Shown: positions 26,948 through 35,824 of the stretch, in pieces
Numbering within the stretch: the first letter of the stretch is position 1
Layout: each line of letters starts with the position of its first letter
Assembly (NCBI GenBank): GCA_050258755.1
Contig: JBLMZI010000012.1
Coordinates: forward strand, 43,894 to 107,893
DNA length: 64,000 bases
Direction: 5' to 3'
Source: JBLMZI01 sp050258755
GTDB lineage: Bacteria; Bacillota; Syntrophomonadia; Syntrophomonadales; DTU052
The notes under the pieces: model-generated
Seen by the model: only the letters and a program-made list of their open reading frames with translations
What the model was told of the DNA's origin: nothing
Database searches by the model: none
Position numbers and translations under genes: made by a program

Positions 26948-26980
26948 ATGAGCTGCAAGGTAAGCCAGGGCTACGGGTAG
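26948..26980 (+). CDS. Possible 10-aa leader peptide
   Basis: ATG behind a strong GAGGAGG reads MSCKVSQGYG then stop, 65 bases before the acyl-CoA dehydrogenase. The ribosome binding site is as good as that of the real genes nearby. It may be a translated leader or a chance remnant. Confidence 0.35.
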   Translation: MSCKVSQGYG

Positions 26981-27045
26981 CCATAGAATGCTGGAAGCGT
27001 TGGTTTCAAATTGGTCTTTAGACCGTGAAAAAAGGGGGTTATCAC

Positions 27046-28878
27046 ATGGCGCACAATCAGTATCTGTTAAACACCCGTGACATCAAGTTCGTGATCAAAG
27101 AATGGCTTCCCATGGATCAGCTTTTGTCACTGGATGCTTATAAGGACTACTACGGCATCGATGATATCGACAATTTTCTCAGTGTGAACTATAAGGTCTG
27201 CCGTGATGTGATTTGTCCGGCCAATAAAGATGCCGACGAAATCGGCTGTACTTATGTTGGGGGCAATGAGCACGCTGTCATAACGCCTGATTCCTTCAAA
27301 TCTGTGTACAAGACGGTCATGGATGCCGAGTTGGGACCCCAGTTCGGCTTCCGCGGCGAGGGGAAGATGCCCCTGTCCTGGTATGCGCCGATTCTGGAAA
27401 TGCAGTCCGCCGCATCCGCGGGTATCGTTATGTTTTGGTGTCTGACGCAGGGCGCCACCACGGTGCTCCAGGAATTCGGCACGCAAACGCAGCAAGACCG
27501 GTTCCTGCCTAAGATGTACACCGGTGAATGGGGAGGGACGATGGGCCTGACCGAACCAGGCGCGGGATCCGAGGTCGGCGCGTGCGCCAGCAAGGCCTAC
27601 CCCACCGAGACGCCCGGCCTGTATAAGCTGAAAGGCCAGAAATGCTTTATCACCTCCGGTGACCATGACCTGGCGGAAAATATTATTCACCTGATGCTGG
27701 CCAAAACTCCGGGCGCGCAAGAAGGCACCGCCGGCATTTCGCTGTTCATCGTGCCCAAGTTCTGGGTAAACGAAGATGGCTCTATGGGTGCATGGAATGA
27801 CGTAACCTCCGTGGGCATCGAGCACAAGCTGGGCATCCACGGTTCGTCCACCCTGACCTTGTCCATGGGCGAAAACGACAACTGCTACGGCTGGATGGTC
27901 GGTGATGTGGAAGTAAAAGATGGCCGCGGCAAAGGGATGCCGCAGATGTTCGCTTATATGAACGAAGAGCGTCTGAATACGGGTTTGTTCACCCTGGGAT
28001 GCATCACTTCGGCGTACTATGCGGCGCTGGAATACACCAAGGTCCGCGTCCAGAGCAAGAAATCGACTGATCCTAAAGGCCCCAGTGTAAGGATCATTGA
28101 ACATGAAGATGTCCGCCGGATGCTGTTGTACCAGAAGGCCGGAATGGAAGCCATCCGGGCTTTGATCTACACCTCCTATTTTTTCCGCGACCTGGCCGTC
28201 GATGCGGCCACGCCGGAAGCGAGAAAATACTACGATGACATGTTCGCGATCAACAACCCACTGTGTAAGGCCTATTCATCGGACATGGCCAGGCTGCTCA
28301 CCGGGGAGTCGATTCAATGCCACGGCGGCTACGGATTCATGGAAGAGTACGCCTCGGCTCAATTGTACCGGGATTGTGTGATCCACGGCATCTGGGAAGG
28401 CACCAATTTTATCCAGTCCCAGGATTTTTCCGGACGCAAGTTCACCATGGACGGGGGGGAACCGTTCAAGAAATGGGTCGCCGAAATCGATGACTTCGTC
28501 ACCAACGAGAAGACGGCCGAATTCGCGGCGGAATTTGCCATGTTGGCGGAGGCAATGACTGCTTTCAAGCGCATTGTCGATATGAATGCCGCCTGGACCG
28601 CCGGTGATAAGCAAATGAAACAGCTTTTCGCCACTCGGACCCTGCATTCGGCCGCAAGGGTCTACTGCGGCAAGCTTTTGCTCTCCCAGGCCTTGCTGGC
28701 GGCTAAGAGGCTGGCCGAGCAGGGCGAAGACCACTTCGACGCCGATTTCTATAGAGGCAAGATCGCCAGTGCCAGGTTCTATGTCATGAACCATGTTACT
28801 GATGTCTTCGGGTTCGAGAAGGCCATGAAGGCCGGCGACCGGAGCGCCATCGATGTTCCAGAAAGCGCTCTGCTGTAA
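27046..28878 (+). CDS. Acyl-CoA dehydrogenase, ~600-aa (DmdC-like) class
   Basis: 610 aa, ATG behind AAAGGGGG. It belongs to the long acyl-CoA dehydrogenase class, which has an N-terminal extension and a C-terminal helical domain. The FAD/substrate motifs are seen as MGLTEPGAGSEVG and CFITSGDHD, and the C-terminal active-site segment as YRDCVIHGIWEGTNFIQ, where the Glu of EGT is at the catalytic-base position of related enzymes. It oxidises an acyl-CoA to the 2-enoyl-CoA and passes electrons to electron-transfer flavoprotein. It heads an operon with thiolase and CoA-transferase (45- and 41-base gaps), so a role in short-chain fatty-acid oxidation or formation is likely. Chain length and direction are not readable from sequence. 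No etf genes are adjacent. Confidence 0.87.
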   Translation: MAHNQYLLNTRDIKFVIKEWLPMDQLLSLDAYKDYYGIDDIDNFLSVNYKVCRDVICPANKDADEIGCTYVGGNEHAVITPDSFKSVYKTVMDAELGPQFGFRGEGKMPLSWYAPILEMQSAASAGIVMFWCLTQGATTVLQEFGTQTQQDRFLPKMYTGEWGGTMGLTEPGAGSEVGACASKAYPTETPGLYKLKGQKCFITSGDHDLAENIIHLMLAKTPGAQEGTAGISLFIVPKFWVNEDGSMGAWNDVTSVGIEHKLGIHGSSTLTLSMGENDNCYGWMVGDVEVKDGRGKGMPQMFAYMNEERLNTGLFTLGCITSAYYAALEYTKVRVQSKKSTDPKGPSVRIIEHEDVRRMLLYQKAGMEAIRALIYTSYFFRDLAVDAATPEARKYYDDMFAINNPLCKAYSSDMARLLTGESIQCHGGYGFMEEYASAQLYRDCVIHGIWEGTNFIQSQDFSGRKFTMDGGEPFKKWVAEIDDFVTNEKTAEFAAEFAMLAEAMTAFKRIVDMNAAWTAGDKQMKQLFATRTLHSAARVYCGKLLLSQALLAAKRLAEQGEDHFDADFYRGKIASARFYVMNHVTDVFGFEKAMKAGDRSAIDVPESALL

Positions 28879-28923
28879 GTGGGGTACATTGCGGAAAGTG
28901 AAAAGAATGGGAGGGTTTGAATC

Positions 28924-30102
28924 ATGAGAGACGCTGTGATCGTAAGCGCATGCCGCACCCCGGTCGGGAATTTTGGCGGCAGTTTGAAAGATATACCGGC
29001 TCGGAAGCTCGGTGCGGCAGTTATCGCGGAAGCCTTGAAACGGGCCGGCGTCAGCCCTGAGCAGGTGGATGAGGTCATCTTCGGCTGTGTGCTGCAGGGT
29101 GGACTGGGGCAGAACGTTTCGCGCCAGTGTGCGCTGGATGCCGGGCTGCCGGTCGAGGTGCCGACCTTTACCATCAATAAGGTCTGCGGATCGGGATTAA
29201 AGGCGGTGGAACTGGCGGCACAAGCCATTCGGGCCGGGGATGCCGACATCATCGTCGCGGGCGGAACCGAAAACATGTCCGCCGCTTACTACGCCTTGGA
29301 TAACGCTCGATGGGGGTACCGGATGGGCAATGTGCCAATGATTGATTTGATGATCAAAGACGGCCTGTGGTGCGCATTCAATAACTATCACATGGGCGTC
29401 ACCGCCGAGAATATCAACGAGAAGTGGGGCAATACCCGCGAGGAACAGGACGGGTTCGCGCTGCGGAGCCAAATCCGCGCGGCTGAAGCCTCCAAAGCCG
29501 GGCGCTTCATGGAAGAGATCGTTCCGGTGATGGTTAAGACAAAAAAAGGCGAGGCGGTTTTCGACCAGGATGAATACATCAAGACCGATGCAACCGCCGA
29601 GGGACTGGCGAAGCTGAAACCGGCGTTCAAGAAAGACGGCTCGGTGACCGCCGGCAATGCTTCCGGGATCAATGACGCTGCCGCCGCGGTGGTGGTCATG
29701 TCCGCGGAAAAGGCGAAGGAACTGGGAGTTAAGCCGATGGTCCGCATCGCCGCCTATGCATCAGCGGGCGTTGACCCGGCCATCATGGGAATCGGGCCCT
29801 GGCCGGCCTCGATGAAGGCCCTGGACAAAGCCGGACTGACGATTGAAGATATCGATCTAATTGAGGCCAATGAAGCGTTTGCGGCGCAATCGCTCGCGGT
29901 CGGCAAAGAACTGAACTTTGACATGGAAAAGGTGAATGTCAATGGCGGTGCGATTGCGATCGGGCATCCGATCGGCGCCTCCGGCTGCCGGATCCTGGTA
30001 TCCCTGTTGTACGAAATGAAACGGCGCAAGGTCAAGCGCGGGCTGGCCACCCTGTGTATCGGCGGCGGAATGGGGACCGCGCTGGTGGTTGAATTGCCAT
30101 AG
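28924..30102 (+). CDS. Acetyl-CoA C-acetyltransferase (thiolase)
   Basis: 392 aa, of the usual thiolase length. The acyl-accepting Cys lies in INKVCGSGLKA (near residue 88), the GHP motif in AIGHPIGASG, and the second Cys in CIGGGMG. The enzyme interconverts acetoacetyl-CoA and two acetyl-CoA in the cytoplasm. ATG is behind GGGAGGG. It is the second gene of the three-gene operon. Confidence 0.93.
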   Translation: MRDAVIVSACRTPVGNFGGSLKDIPARKLGAAVIAEALKRAGVSPEQVDEVIFGCVLQGGLGQNVSRQCALDAGLPVEVPTFTINKVCGSGLKAVELAAQAIRAGDADIIVAGGTENMSAAYYALDNARWGYRMGNVPMIDLMIKDGLWCAFNNYHMGVTAENINEKWGNTREEQDGFALRSQIRAAEASKAGRFMEEIVPVMVKTKKGEAVFDQDEYIKTDATAEGLAKLKPAFKKDGSVTAGNASGINDAAAAVVVMSAEKAKELGVKPMVRIAAYASAGVDPAIMGIGPWPASMKALDKAGLTIEDIDLIEANEAFAAQSLAVGKELNFDMEKVNVNGGAIAIGHPIGASGCRILVSLLYEMKRRKVKRGLATLCIGGGMGTALVVELP

Positions 30103-30143
30103 AGGGAATCACGTTCGTAAAGTTTTGAAGGGGGTTGATCAGA

Positions 30144-31484
30144 ATGACGACATACCGTAACGAATACGAGCAAAAGCGAATCACGGCCGATGAGGCGGCC
30201 AAACTGGTCAAATCGAACGATTGGGTGGAATACAGCCACTTTGCGATGGCTCCCAGGGCGCTTGACGAAGCGCTGGCGAAACGGGTCAATGAATTGAACA
30301 ATGTCCGGATTCGGGCCTGCACCACCCTGTTTGTCCCGAAAACGGTCGAGGCTGATCCGGAACGGAAACACTTTATCTACGGCAGTTGGCATTTTTCCGG
30401 CGCGGAACGGAAGCTTCATGACAAAGGGCTGTGCAACTATTTCCCGTTCCTGTTCCACGAAGCGCCCAGACTGTATCGGAATTACGAGGAGCCCGACGTT
30501 GCCTTTATCACGGTCACCCCGATGGACGAACACGGTTTCTTCAATTTCGGGACCTCGAACGATTTCACCCGTGCGATGGCAGACAAGTCGAAGCTGGTCG
30601 TGGTCGAGGTGAACGATCAAGCGCCGTTCTGTCCGGGCGGAATTAACGAGTCGATTCACATTTCCGCAGTGGATTACATCGTTGAATCCAGCTGGAAGAT
30701 GCCGGAGATTCCGAATCCGGTGGTCAGCGAGACCGACCGGCGGATCGCCCGGCTGGTGCTGGACGAGATCGAAGACGGGGCATGCCTTCAGTTGGGGATC
30801 GGGGCGATGCCCAACGCGGTCGGCGCCATGATCGCCGCTTCAGACTTGAAGAACCTGGGTGTGCACACCGAGATGCTGGTGGATTCCTATGTCGATATGT
30901 ACGAAGCAGGGCGGGTCACCGGGCTGAACAAAACCATCGACCGGGGCAAGATGGTGTATACTTTCGCGATGGGCACGAACAAACTTTACGAATTCCTGGC
31001 CCACAACCCGGTTTGTGCATCCTACGATGTCGAGTACACCAATGACCCGAACCGCATCTGCCAGAATGACAAAGTGGTTGCGGTCAACAATGCGGTGGAA
31101 GTCGACCTGTACGGGCAGATCTGTTCCGAGTCTTCGGGAACCCGTCACATTTCCGGAACCGGCGGGCAATTTGACTTTATCTTCGGCGCGTTCCATTCCC
31201 GGGGCGGCAAAGGCTTGATCTGCCTGAGCTCGACCTATACCGATCACTTTGGCCATCCGGCTTCCCGGATCAAACCGATTCTGACGCCGGGGGCGATTGT
31301 AACAGTGCCGCGCACCGTTGTGGAATTTGTCATCACCGAATATGGGAAAGCGATTCTGAAAGGGAAATCGACCTGGGAACGTGCTGAATCCCTGATTGCG
31401 ATCGCCGATCCCCGGTTCCAGGATCACCTGGTCCGGGAGGCTGAAGCGATGGGAATCTGGCTGAGAACCAATAAAATTGCCTGA
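30144..31484 (+). CDS. Acetyl-CoA hydrolase/transferase family CoA-transferase
   Basis: 446 aa, ATG behind GAAGGGGG. It has the class-I CoA-transferase fold of the 4-hydroxybutyrate / butyryl-CoA:acetate CoA-transferase group. The catalytic Glu lies in the segment QICSESSGTRHISGTGGQFDF, with the CoA-loop glycines just after. It exchanges CoA between an acyl-CoA and acetate or another acid. With the dehydrogenase and thiolase it could activate a substrate acid or release the product acid. Sequence does not settle the specific acid. Confidence 0.87.
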   Translation: MTTYRNEYEQKRITADEAAKLVKSNDWVEYSHFAMAPRALDEALAKRVNELNNVRIRACTTLFVPKTVEADPERKHFIYGSWHFSGAERKLHDKGLCNYFPFLFHEAPRLYRNYEEPDVAFITVTPMDEHGFFNFGTSNDFTRAMADKSKLVVVEVNDQAPFCPGGINESIHISAVDYIVESSWKMPEIPNPVVSETDRRIARLVLDEIEDGACLQLGIGAMPNAVGAMIAASDLKNLGVHTEMLVDSYVDMYEAGRVTGLNKTIDRGKMVYTFAMGTNKLYEFLAHNPVCASYDVEYTNDPNRICQNDKVVAVNNAVEVDLYGQICSESSGTRHISGTGGQFDFIFGAFHSRGGKGLICLSSTYTDHFGHPASRIKPILTPGAIVTVPRTVVEFVITEYGKAILKGKSTWERAESLIAIADPRFQDHLVREAEAMGIWLRTNKIA

Positions 31485-31509
31485 TATTCACGATACATCC
31501 ACGCCTTCC

Positions 31510-31560
31510 CCTTGCAAGCGGCTGGTCTGGGCTTAAAGCCCGGCTGGCCGTGCTGCTTTT
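31510..31560 (+). terminator. Probable terminator of acyl-CoA operon
   Basis: Imperfect GC-rich hairpin centred on GGGCTT-A-AAGCCC, flanked by complementary GGCTGG/CCGGC segments, with a short TTTT. It lies between convergent genes. Confidence 0.5.
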
Positions 31561-31578
31561 CAGGATTCATGCGGGACG

Positions 31579-33657
31579 CTATTGCTGGGGTTTGATGCCG
31601 TATTTGGCGGCTTTGCGGACAATGGTGGATTGGTTGACTTTGAGGGCCTTGGCGATTTGATAGGTGGAATCGTACCGCGCGAAGGCGGCTTTTAGAATTT
31701 GATGCTCCAGGCTATCCATGGCGTCTTTGAGCGGCATGATTTCCGGTTCGGCAGCGGCCGCAGCCGGAATGGTCTGCAGATAGGCGGGCAGTTCGCCGGC
31801 ATCAATGACGTTTTCTACGCTGGTGACCATCATCCGCTCGATCAGGTTTTCCAGCTCACGGACATTGCCCGGCCAGTCATAGCGCATCAGGCTATCGATC
31901 ACTTCCGGACTGACCCGCTTGTTCATGTGATAACGCTGGTTAAAAAGATCGAGGAAATGGAGAATCAGCGCCGGAATATCTTCTCTGCGCTCTCTGAGCG
32001 GCGGGACCTGAATCGGGACCACGTTCAGACGGTAGAACAAATCCATCCGGAACTGTTTGGTCTTGATCATTTCGGTCAGATCCTGATTGGTGCCGGCCAG
32101 AATGCGGATGTCGATGTTGATCGGCTTGGTGCCGCCGACCCGGGTCAGCTGGCGCTCCTGAAGCACCCGGAGCAGTTTGACCTGCAGGTTCATGGGCAGT
32201 TCGGCGATTTCGTCCAGGAAGATGGTGCCGCCGCCGGCCAGCTCGAACAGGCCGGGTTTTCCCGTTTTGCTGGCGCCGGTGAAGGCGCCGGGTTCATAGC
32301 CGAACAGCTCGGATTCCAGCAGGTTTTCCGGGATGGCGCCGCAGTTGACCTTGATAAACGGGCCGTCCCGGCGTTCGCTGTTGGCGTGGATGATGTCGGC
32401 GATCATTTCTTTGCCCACACCGGATTCGCCCTGAATAAAAACGGTCGAATCGACCGCCGCCAATCGGACCGCCAGTTGGAGCAAATCCTGCATTTTGCCG
32501 GAACGTGCCACGACCTTCCGGGTGCTGCTCAGAGTCAGCTGTTCCAGTTTGGTCCGGTAGAACTGGCTCAAGCCTTCAGCCTGCTCAAGCTTGCGCTGGA
32601 GATCGCTTAATTCGGTGACGTCCCGGACATTGGTGACCACTAGGACAATATTGCCGGCTTCATCAAAGATCGGATTGCTGGTGACCAGGACCCACTTGCC
32701 GGTCCGGGCCTGCAGGGTAATGGTGACCCGTTCACGCTTTTCGATCGCCAGCAGGGAACCGGAACGGGAATAGACCCCGGTTTCCACCAGTTCTGCCATG
32801 TTCCGCCCGATACATTCCTCTTTAGGCACGCCGGTGATACGGCAGAAGCCCTGATTCACCCGAAGGGTGGTTCCTTCGCCGTCAGTGACGTACAGCCCGT
32901 CAAAAGAGGATTCGATGATCGCATCCAGCTCGCTCGCCAGCCGTTTGGTGGATTCGAGTTCCTGGGAAATGGTTTCGAGTTCTGAAACGTCCTGCATGAC
33001 GGCAACCGCGCCGACGATCTGACCATTTTTAATAATCGGGGAGCGGTTGGAAATGAAGACCCGGTCGCCAACCACAATTTTCTGGGTGGAACGCGCCTCG
33101 CCGGTTTCGAGGATTTCCAGCAATCCGGTATTTTTAAAGATTTCTTTGATATTGCGGCCTTGAATATTCCTGGCGGTCCGCCCCAGAATCTTTTCCAGGG
33201 CTTTGTTGAAGCTTCTGATGTTTCCCTGTGCGTCGATGGAAACCAGGGGATTGTGCATGGCATTGCCGATCGCCTGCAGGTCTTCGCTGGCGCGGGCCCA
33301 CATCTGTCCCATAGCGGTTAGCATGTCCGAGCGGGTGATATAGCCGGTCAATTTCCCGTCTTTTATCACGGGCAGGCTGGATTGGGCGCTTTCCCAGAAG
33401 TCTCGAATGTCGTCCTCTTCGGACAAGGTGTTGACGTTGGCAGCGGTAAGCCGAATGACTGGCGTTTCGGGGGAAAGCCCCTTGAAAAGAACCTCCAGCA
33501 GGCGGCTTTTTGAGACAATGCCCAGCAGCCGGTGTTCGGCATCCAAAACCGGGGCGTCGTCAATCCCGTGTTCATTCAGCAGACGCGCTACTTCGACGGC
33601 GGTCTGATTCGGACGGACGGTGATCGGATTCGGATTCATCAGGTTACGGCTGAGCAT
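31579..33657 (-). CDS. Sigma54 activator with CBS and PAS domains
   Basis: 692 aa from the ATG that opens the CBS region (MLSRNLMNPNPITV); the open frame upstream is not protein-like. Order: a CBS pair (about 1-120), two PAS domains (about 130-245 and 260-370), and an AAA+ sigma54 activation domain with Walker A GESGVGKE and the sigma54-contact loop GAFTGA. A Fis-type helix-turn-helix lies at the C-terminus (YQIAKALKVNQSTIVRKAAK). CBS domains often bind adenylates and PAS domains small ligands, so it may sense metabolic state. It is convergent with the acyl-CoA operon, which carries a sigma54 promoter. The ribosome binding site is weak. Confidence 0.88.
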   Translation of the reverse strand: MLSRNLMNPNPITVRPNQTAVEVARLLNEHGIDDAPVLDAEHRLLGIVSKSRLLEVLFKGLSPETPVIRLTAANVNTLSEEDDIRDFWESAQSSLPVIKDGKLTGYITRSDMLTAMGQMWARASEDLQAIGNAMHNPLVSIDAQGNIRSFNKALEKILGRTARNIQGRNIKEIFKNTGLLEILETGEARSTQKIVVGDRVFISNRSPIIKNGQIVGAVAVMQDVSELETISQELESTKRLASELDAIIESSFDGLYVTDGEGTTLRVNQGFCRITGVPKEECIGRNMAELVETGVYSRSGSLLAIEKRERVTITLQARTGKWVLVTSNPIFDEAGNIVLVVTNVRDVTELSDLQRKLEQAEGLSQFYRTKLEQLTLSSTRKVVARSGKMQDLLQLAVRLAAVDSTVFIQGESGVGKEMIADIIHANSERRDGPFIKVNCGAIPENLLESELFGYEPGAFTGASKTGKPGLFELAGGGTIFLDEIAELPMNLQVKLLRVLQERQLTRVGGTKPINIDIRILAGTNQDLTEMIKTKQFRMDLFYRLNVVPIQVPPLRERREDIPALILHFLDLFNQRYHMNKRVSPEVIDSLMRYDWPGNVRELENLIERMMVTSVENVIDAGELPAYLQTIPAAAAAEPEIMPLKDAMDSLEHQILKAAFARYDSTYQIAKALKVNQSTIVRKAAKYGIKPQQ

Positions 33658-33984
33658 GCCAGATCCCCAGTCTTTTTCCAGTTTCCTAAACCTTATTATA
33701 CCATGCCGGGTGTGCATTTTTCGGGTGTAGCTGGCTGTCAGCCGATTGAAAAACTGGCCGCATGATCCGATGCGTTTCGGCGAATGCACTATTTTTCGCC
33801 AGATTATTAAGCGATGTTCGTGAAGAATTAACCTTCTGTTAACGTTGCCGGGCAAGCAATTTATTAGAATAAGAAACAAACGGAATGCTTGTATCTATTT
33901 TAGCCCTGCTTTCACGGGTAAGGGCATGGCCAAATGAAACCGGGCCTGAACCCGTTGATGGATAGAGAAAAGGGGGACGCTGAA
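33658..33984. other. Intergenic region
   Basis: 327 bases between divergent genes. A TATAAT on the minus strand (33695-33700) could be the -10 of the activator gene, but no good -35 accompanies it. Nothing else stands out. Confidence 0.4.
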
Positions 33985-34140
33985 GTGAGATCAAATGACC
34001 AAACGGCGGTTTGCGAGAAATGCAAGTGTAAAATTTGCGCGAATCAGACCTGCCGTTCCACCGAGTGCGAGAACTGTTCCTGCAGTCAGGCTGCCCTGGA
34101 CAATGCGCGGTTTGCCTGTTATGAACCGATGGACGATTAA
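33985..34140 (+). CDS. Metallothionein-like cysteine-rich protein, 51 aa
   Basis: GTG start behind AAAGGGGG. An in-frame ATG 17 codons earlier lacks a ribosome binding site. Ten cysteines in 51 residues are arranged as CEKCKCKIC, then C, CENCSC and a last C near the end (FACYEP). CxxC and CxC spacing of this kind is typical of metal-thiolate cluster proteins. No signal peptide is present. It lies beside a copper-type P-ATPase operon and opposite a second small Cys protein. Metal binding is inferred; no named metallothionein family is recognised with certainty. Confidence 0.65.
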   Translation: MRSNDQTAVCEKCKCKICANQTCRSTECENCSCSQAALDNARFACYEPMDD

Positions 34141-34173
34141 CCCGCTGGCGCAACCTGTGACTGATGACAATTG

Positions 34174-34217
34174 AAAAGCCCTGGCCAGTTTGTACTGGTC
34201 CAGGGCTTATTTTATTT
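34174..34217. terminator. Bidirectional intrinsic terminator
   Basis: Hairpin AAGCCCTGGCCAGT / ACTGGTCCAGGGCTT with T-rich (plus) and TTTTC (minus) tails. It serves both the Cys-rich gene and the metal operon that converge here. Confidence 0.88.
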
Positions 34218-34238
34218 TGTGAGGAATATCGCAAACCG

Positions 34239-34415
34239 TTACATCGCACTCAACGCCGCCTGGCACTGGTTGATGCAGGCATCAATGGATTGGACCGCTT
34301 TACTCAGCTCATCCTTGGCTTTTGGGGCAGTCGTGCCCTGGCTCAAACTCTGGATGTCGGTTTTGGTGTTCCGGCAGTGATTCAGGCAGGATTGCAGCAT
34401 CATTTTGTCGTCCAT
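34239..34415 (-). CDS. Small twin CX3C protein, 58 aa
   Basis: ATG behind a strong AGGAGGTG, ending just before a terminator. The predicted fold is a helical hairpin with one CX3C motif in each helix (C10/C14 in SCLNHC and C47/C51 in ACINQC), so four thiols could face each other and hold a metal. It is the last gene behind the NtrC-type regulator in the copper-ATPase operon. It resembles cysteine-rich four-helix copper-binding proteins (DUF326 type) in style, but this is not established. The hydrophilic helices argue against membrane insertion. Confidence 0.72.
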   Translation of the reverse strand: MDDKMMLQSCLNHCRNTKTDIQSLSQGTTAPKAKDELSKAVQSIDACINQCQAALSAM

Positions 34416-34469
34416 ATACTCACCTCCTGGGTGGAGGATGCCCGGTTTTACGCCTGATTATCCGATTAA

Positions 34470-35822
34470 TTATCTCAGCCCGTGTTTTTCCATCCGATAA
34501 ATCAAGGTATAGCGGGTCATTCCCAGCAGGGCTGCCGCCCGGGTTTGATTGCCGCCCGCGCGTTCCAGCGCTTGAACGATCAGACTTCGCTCCAAGGCCT
34601 CCAGGTTCATTCCTCCGGGCGGAAGGGTGAGGCCGGATTCACCGGTGACGCCGCCGGGGTGAAGCACTTCGGCGGGCAGCAGTTCGGGACCGATCACAGA
34701 TTGGGTGGTCAGGATCACTGCCCGCTCCAAAACGTTCTGCAGTTCGCGGACATTACCGGGCCAGGGATAGGCTGTCAGCAGCCGCAGGGTCTCGTCCGCG
34801 AGGCGCAGCGGCGGACGGCCCAATTCCGCCGCATAATGCTTAACAAAAAAAACGGCAAGATCGGGTATGTCTTCACGCCTTAACCGAAGCGGCGGAACTT
34901 CGATGCGCACCACGTTCAGCCGGTAGTACAGGTCTTCCCGGAATTGACCGGTCTGAATTGCGGCGGTCAGGTCCCGGTTGGTTGCGGCGATGACCCGAAC
35001 GTCGACTTTGATCGTCTCGGTGCCGCCAACCCGTTCGAATTCCTTTTCCTGCAGTATCCGCAGCAATTTGACCTGCATATTTAACGGCAGTTCGCCGATC
35101 TCGTCCAGAAAGAGGGTCCCGTGATCGGCGCGCTCGAAACGGCCGGCTTTCCTGGATACGGCCCCGGTAAAGGCGCCTTTTTCATGGCCAAACAGTTCGC
35201 TTTCGATCAGGTTTTCCGGAATGGCGGCACAGTTGACCTTGATCATCGGTTGGTCGCGGCGCGGGCTGAGCCGGTGCACCGAAAGCGCTACCAGTTCTTT
35301 GCCGGTGCCGCTTTCGCCGGTAACCAGGACGGTTGCCGGAGCCGCGGCGACCTGTTGAATCAGCATGCCGAGGTTTTTCATCGCCGGGGAACTGCCCACG
35401 ACATCGGGCAGCGCTTCGCTGGCGGCTTCCTGTCGCCAGAATCGGACTTCATCCTTTAATTTTTCGATTCCCAGCGCTTTGGCAACGGAAAGCTTGACCG
35501 CCTCGATTTCAAACGGTTTCAAAATGACGTCGCTGGCGCCGCGTTTCATCGCCTCAACCGCGGTTTCGATGGTTCCAAAGCCGGTGATCATTATTAAGGG
35601 CAAACCGGGTTCGGTTTCCCGGATTCGGGCCAGTAATTCCAGGCCGTCCATTCCGGGCATTTTGTAATCACACAGAATCAGGTCGGGGGTTTCTTTCCGA
35701 ACCGCCGCTAAAGCGGTTTGGCCGTTTTCGCGGGAGATGATCTGATGCCCGTCCTTTTTCAGGGCTTTTTCCAGGGCCCAACGCATGTTGGCATCGTCAT
35801 CGACGATGAGAATCAAAGCCAT
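34470..35822 (-). CDS. NtrC-type response regulator (sigma54 activator)
   Basis: 450 aa. The receiver domain has phosphoacceptor Asp52 (LILCDYKMPG) and the acidic DDD near residues 8-10. The AAA+ domain has Walker A GESGTGKE and GAFTGA, the loop that contacts sigma54. The Fis-type HTH is NQTRAAALLGMTRYTLIYR. ATG follows the kinase stop by two bases with GGAGG overlapping the kinase end, so the pair is translationally linked. The likely target is the sigma54 promoter at 40176-40192 heading the same gene block. Confidence 0.92.
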   Translation of the reverse strand: MALILIVDDDANMRWALEKALKKDGHQIISRENGQTALAAVRKETPDLILCDYKMPGMDGLELLARIRETEPGLPLIMITGFGTIETAVEAMKRGASDVILKPFEIEAVKLSVAKALGIEKLKDEVRFWRQEAASEALPDVVGSSPAMKNLGMLIQQVAAAPATVLVTGESGTGKELVALSVHRLSPRRDQPMIKVNCAAIPENLIESELFGHEKGAFTGAVSRKAGRFERADHGTLFLDEIGELPLNMQVKLLRILQEKEFERVGGTETIKVDVRVIAATNRDLTAAIQTGQFREDLYYRLNVVRIEVPPLRLRREDIPDLAVFFVKHYAAELGRPPLRLADETLRLLTAYPWPGNVRELQNVLERAVILTTQSVIGPELLPAEVLHPGGVTGESGLTLPPGGMNLEALERSLIVQALERAGGNQTRAAALLGMTRYTLIYRMEKHGLR

Positions 35823-35824
35823 GA

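Noticed and set aside
27127..28104. Antisense frame of 325 codons in the acyl-CoA dehydrogenase gene
   Set aside because: The plus-strand protein is a clear enzyme with all motifs; the antisense frame has no ribosome binding site and no recognisable domain.
34171..34380. Plus-strand frame (69 codons) opposite the twin CX3C gene
   Set aside because: It starts inside the terminator, has no ribosome binding site, and the minus-strand gene has both a strong site and conserved-looking cysteines.
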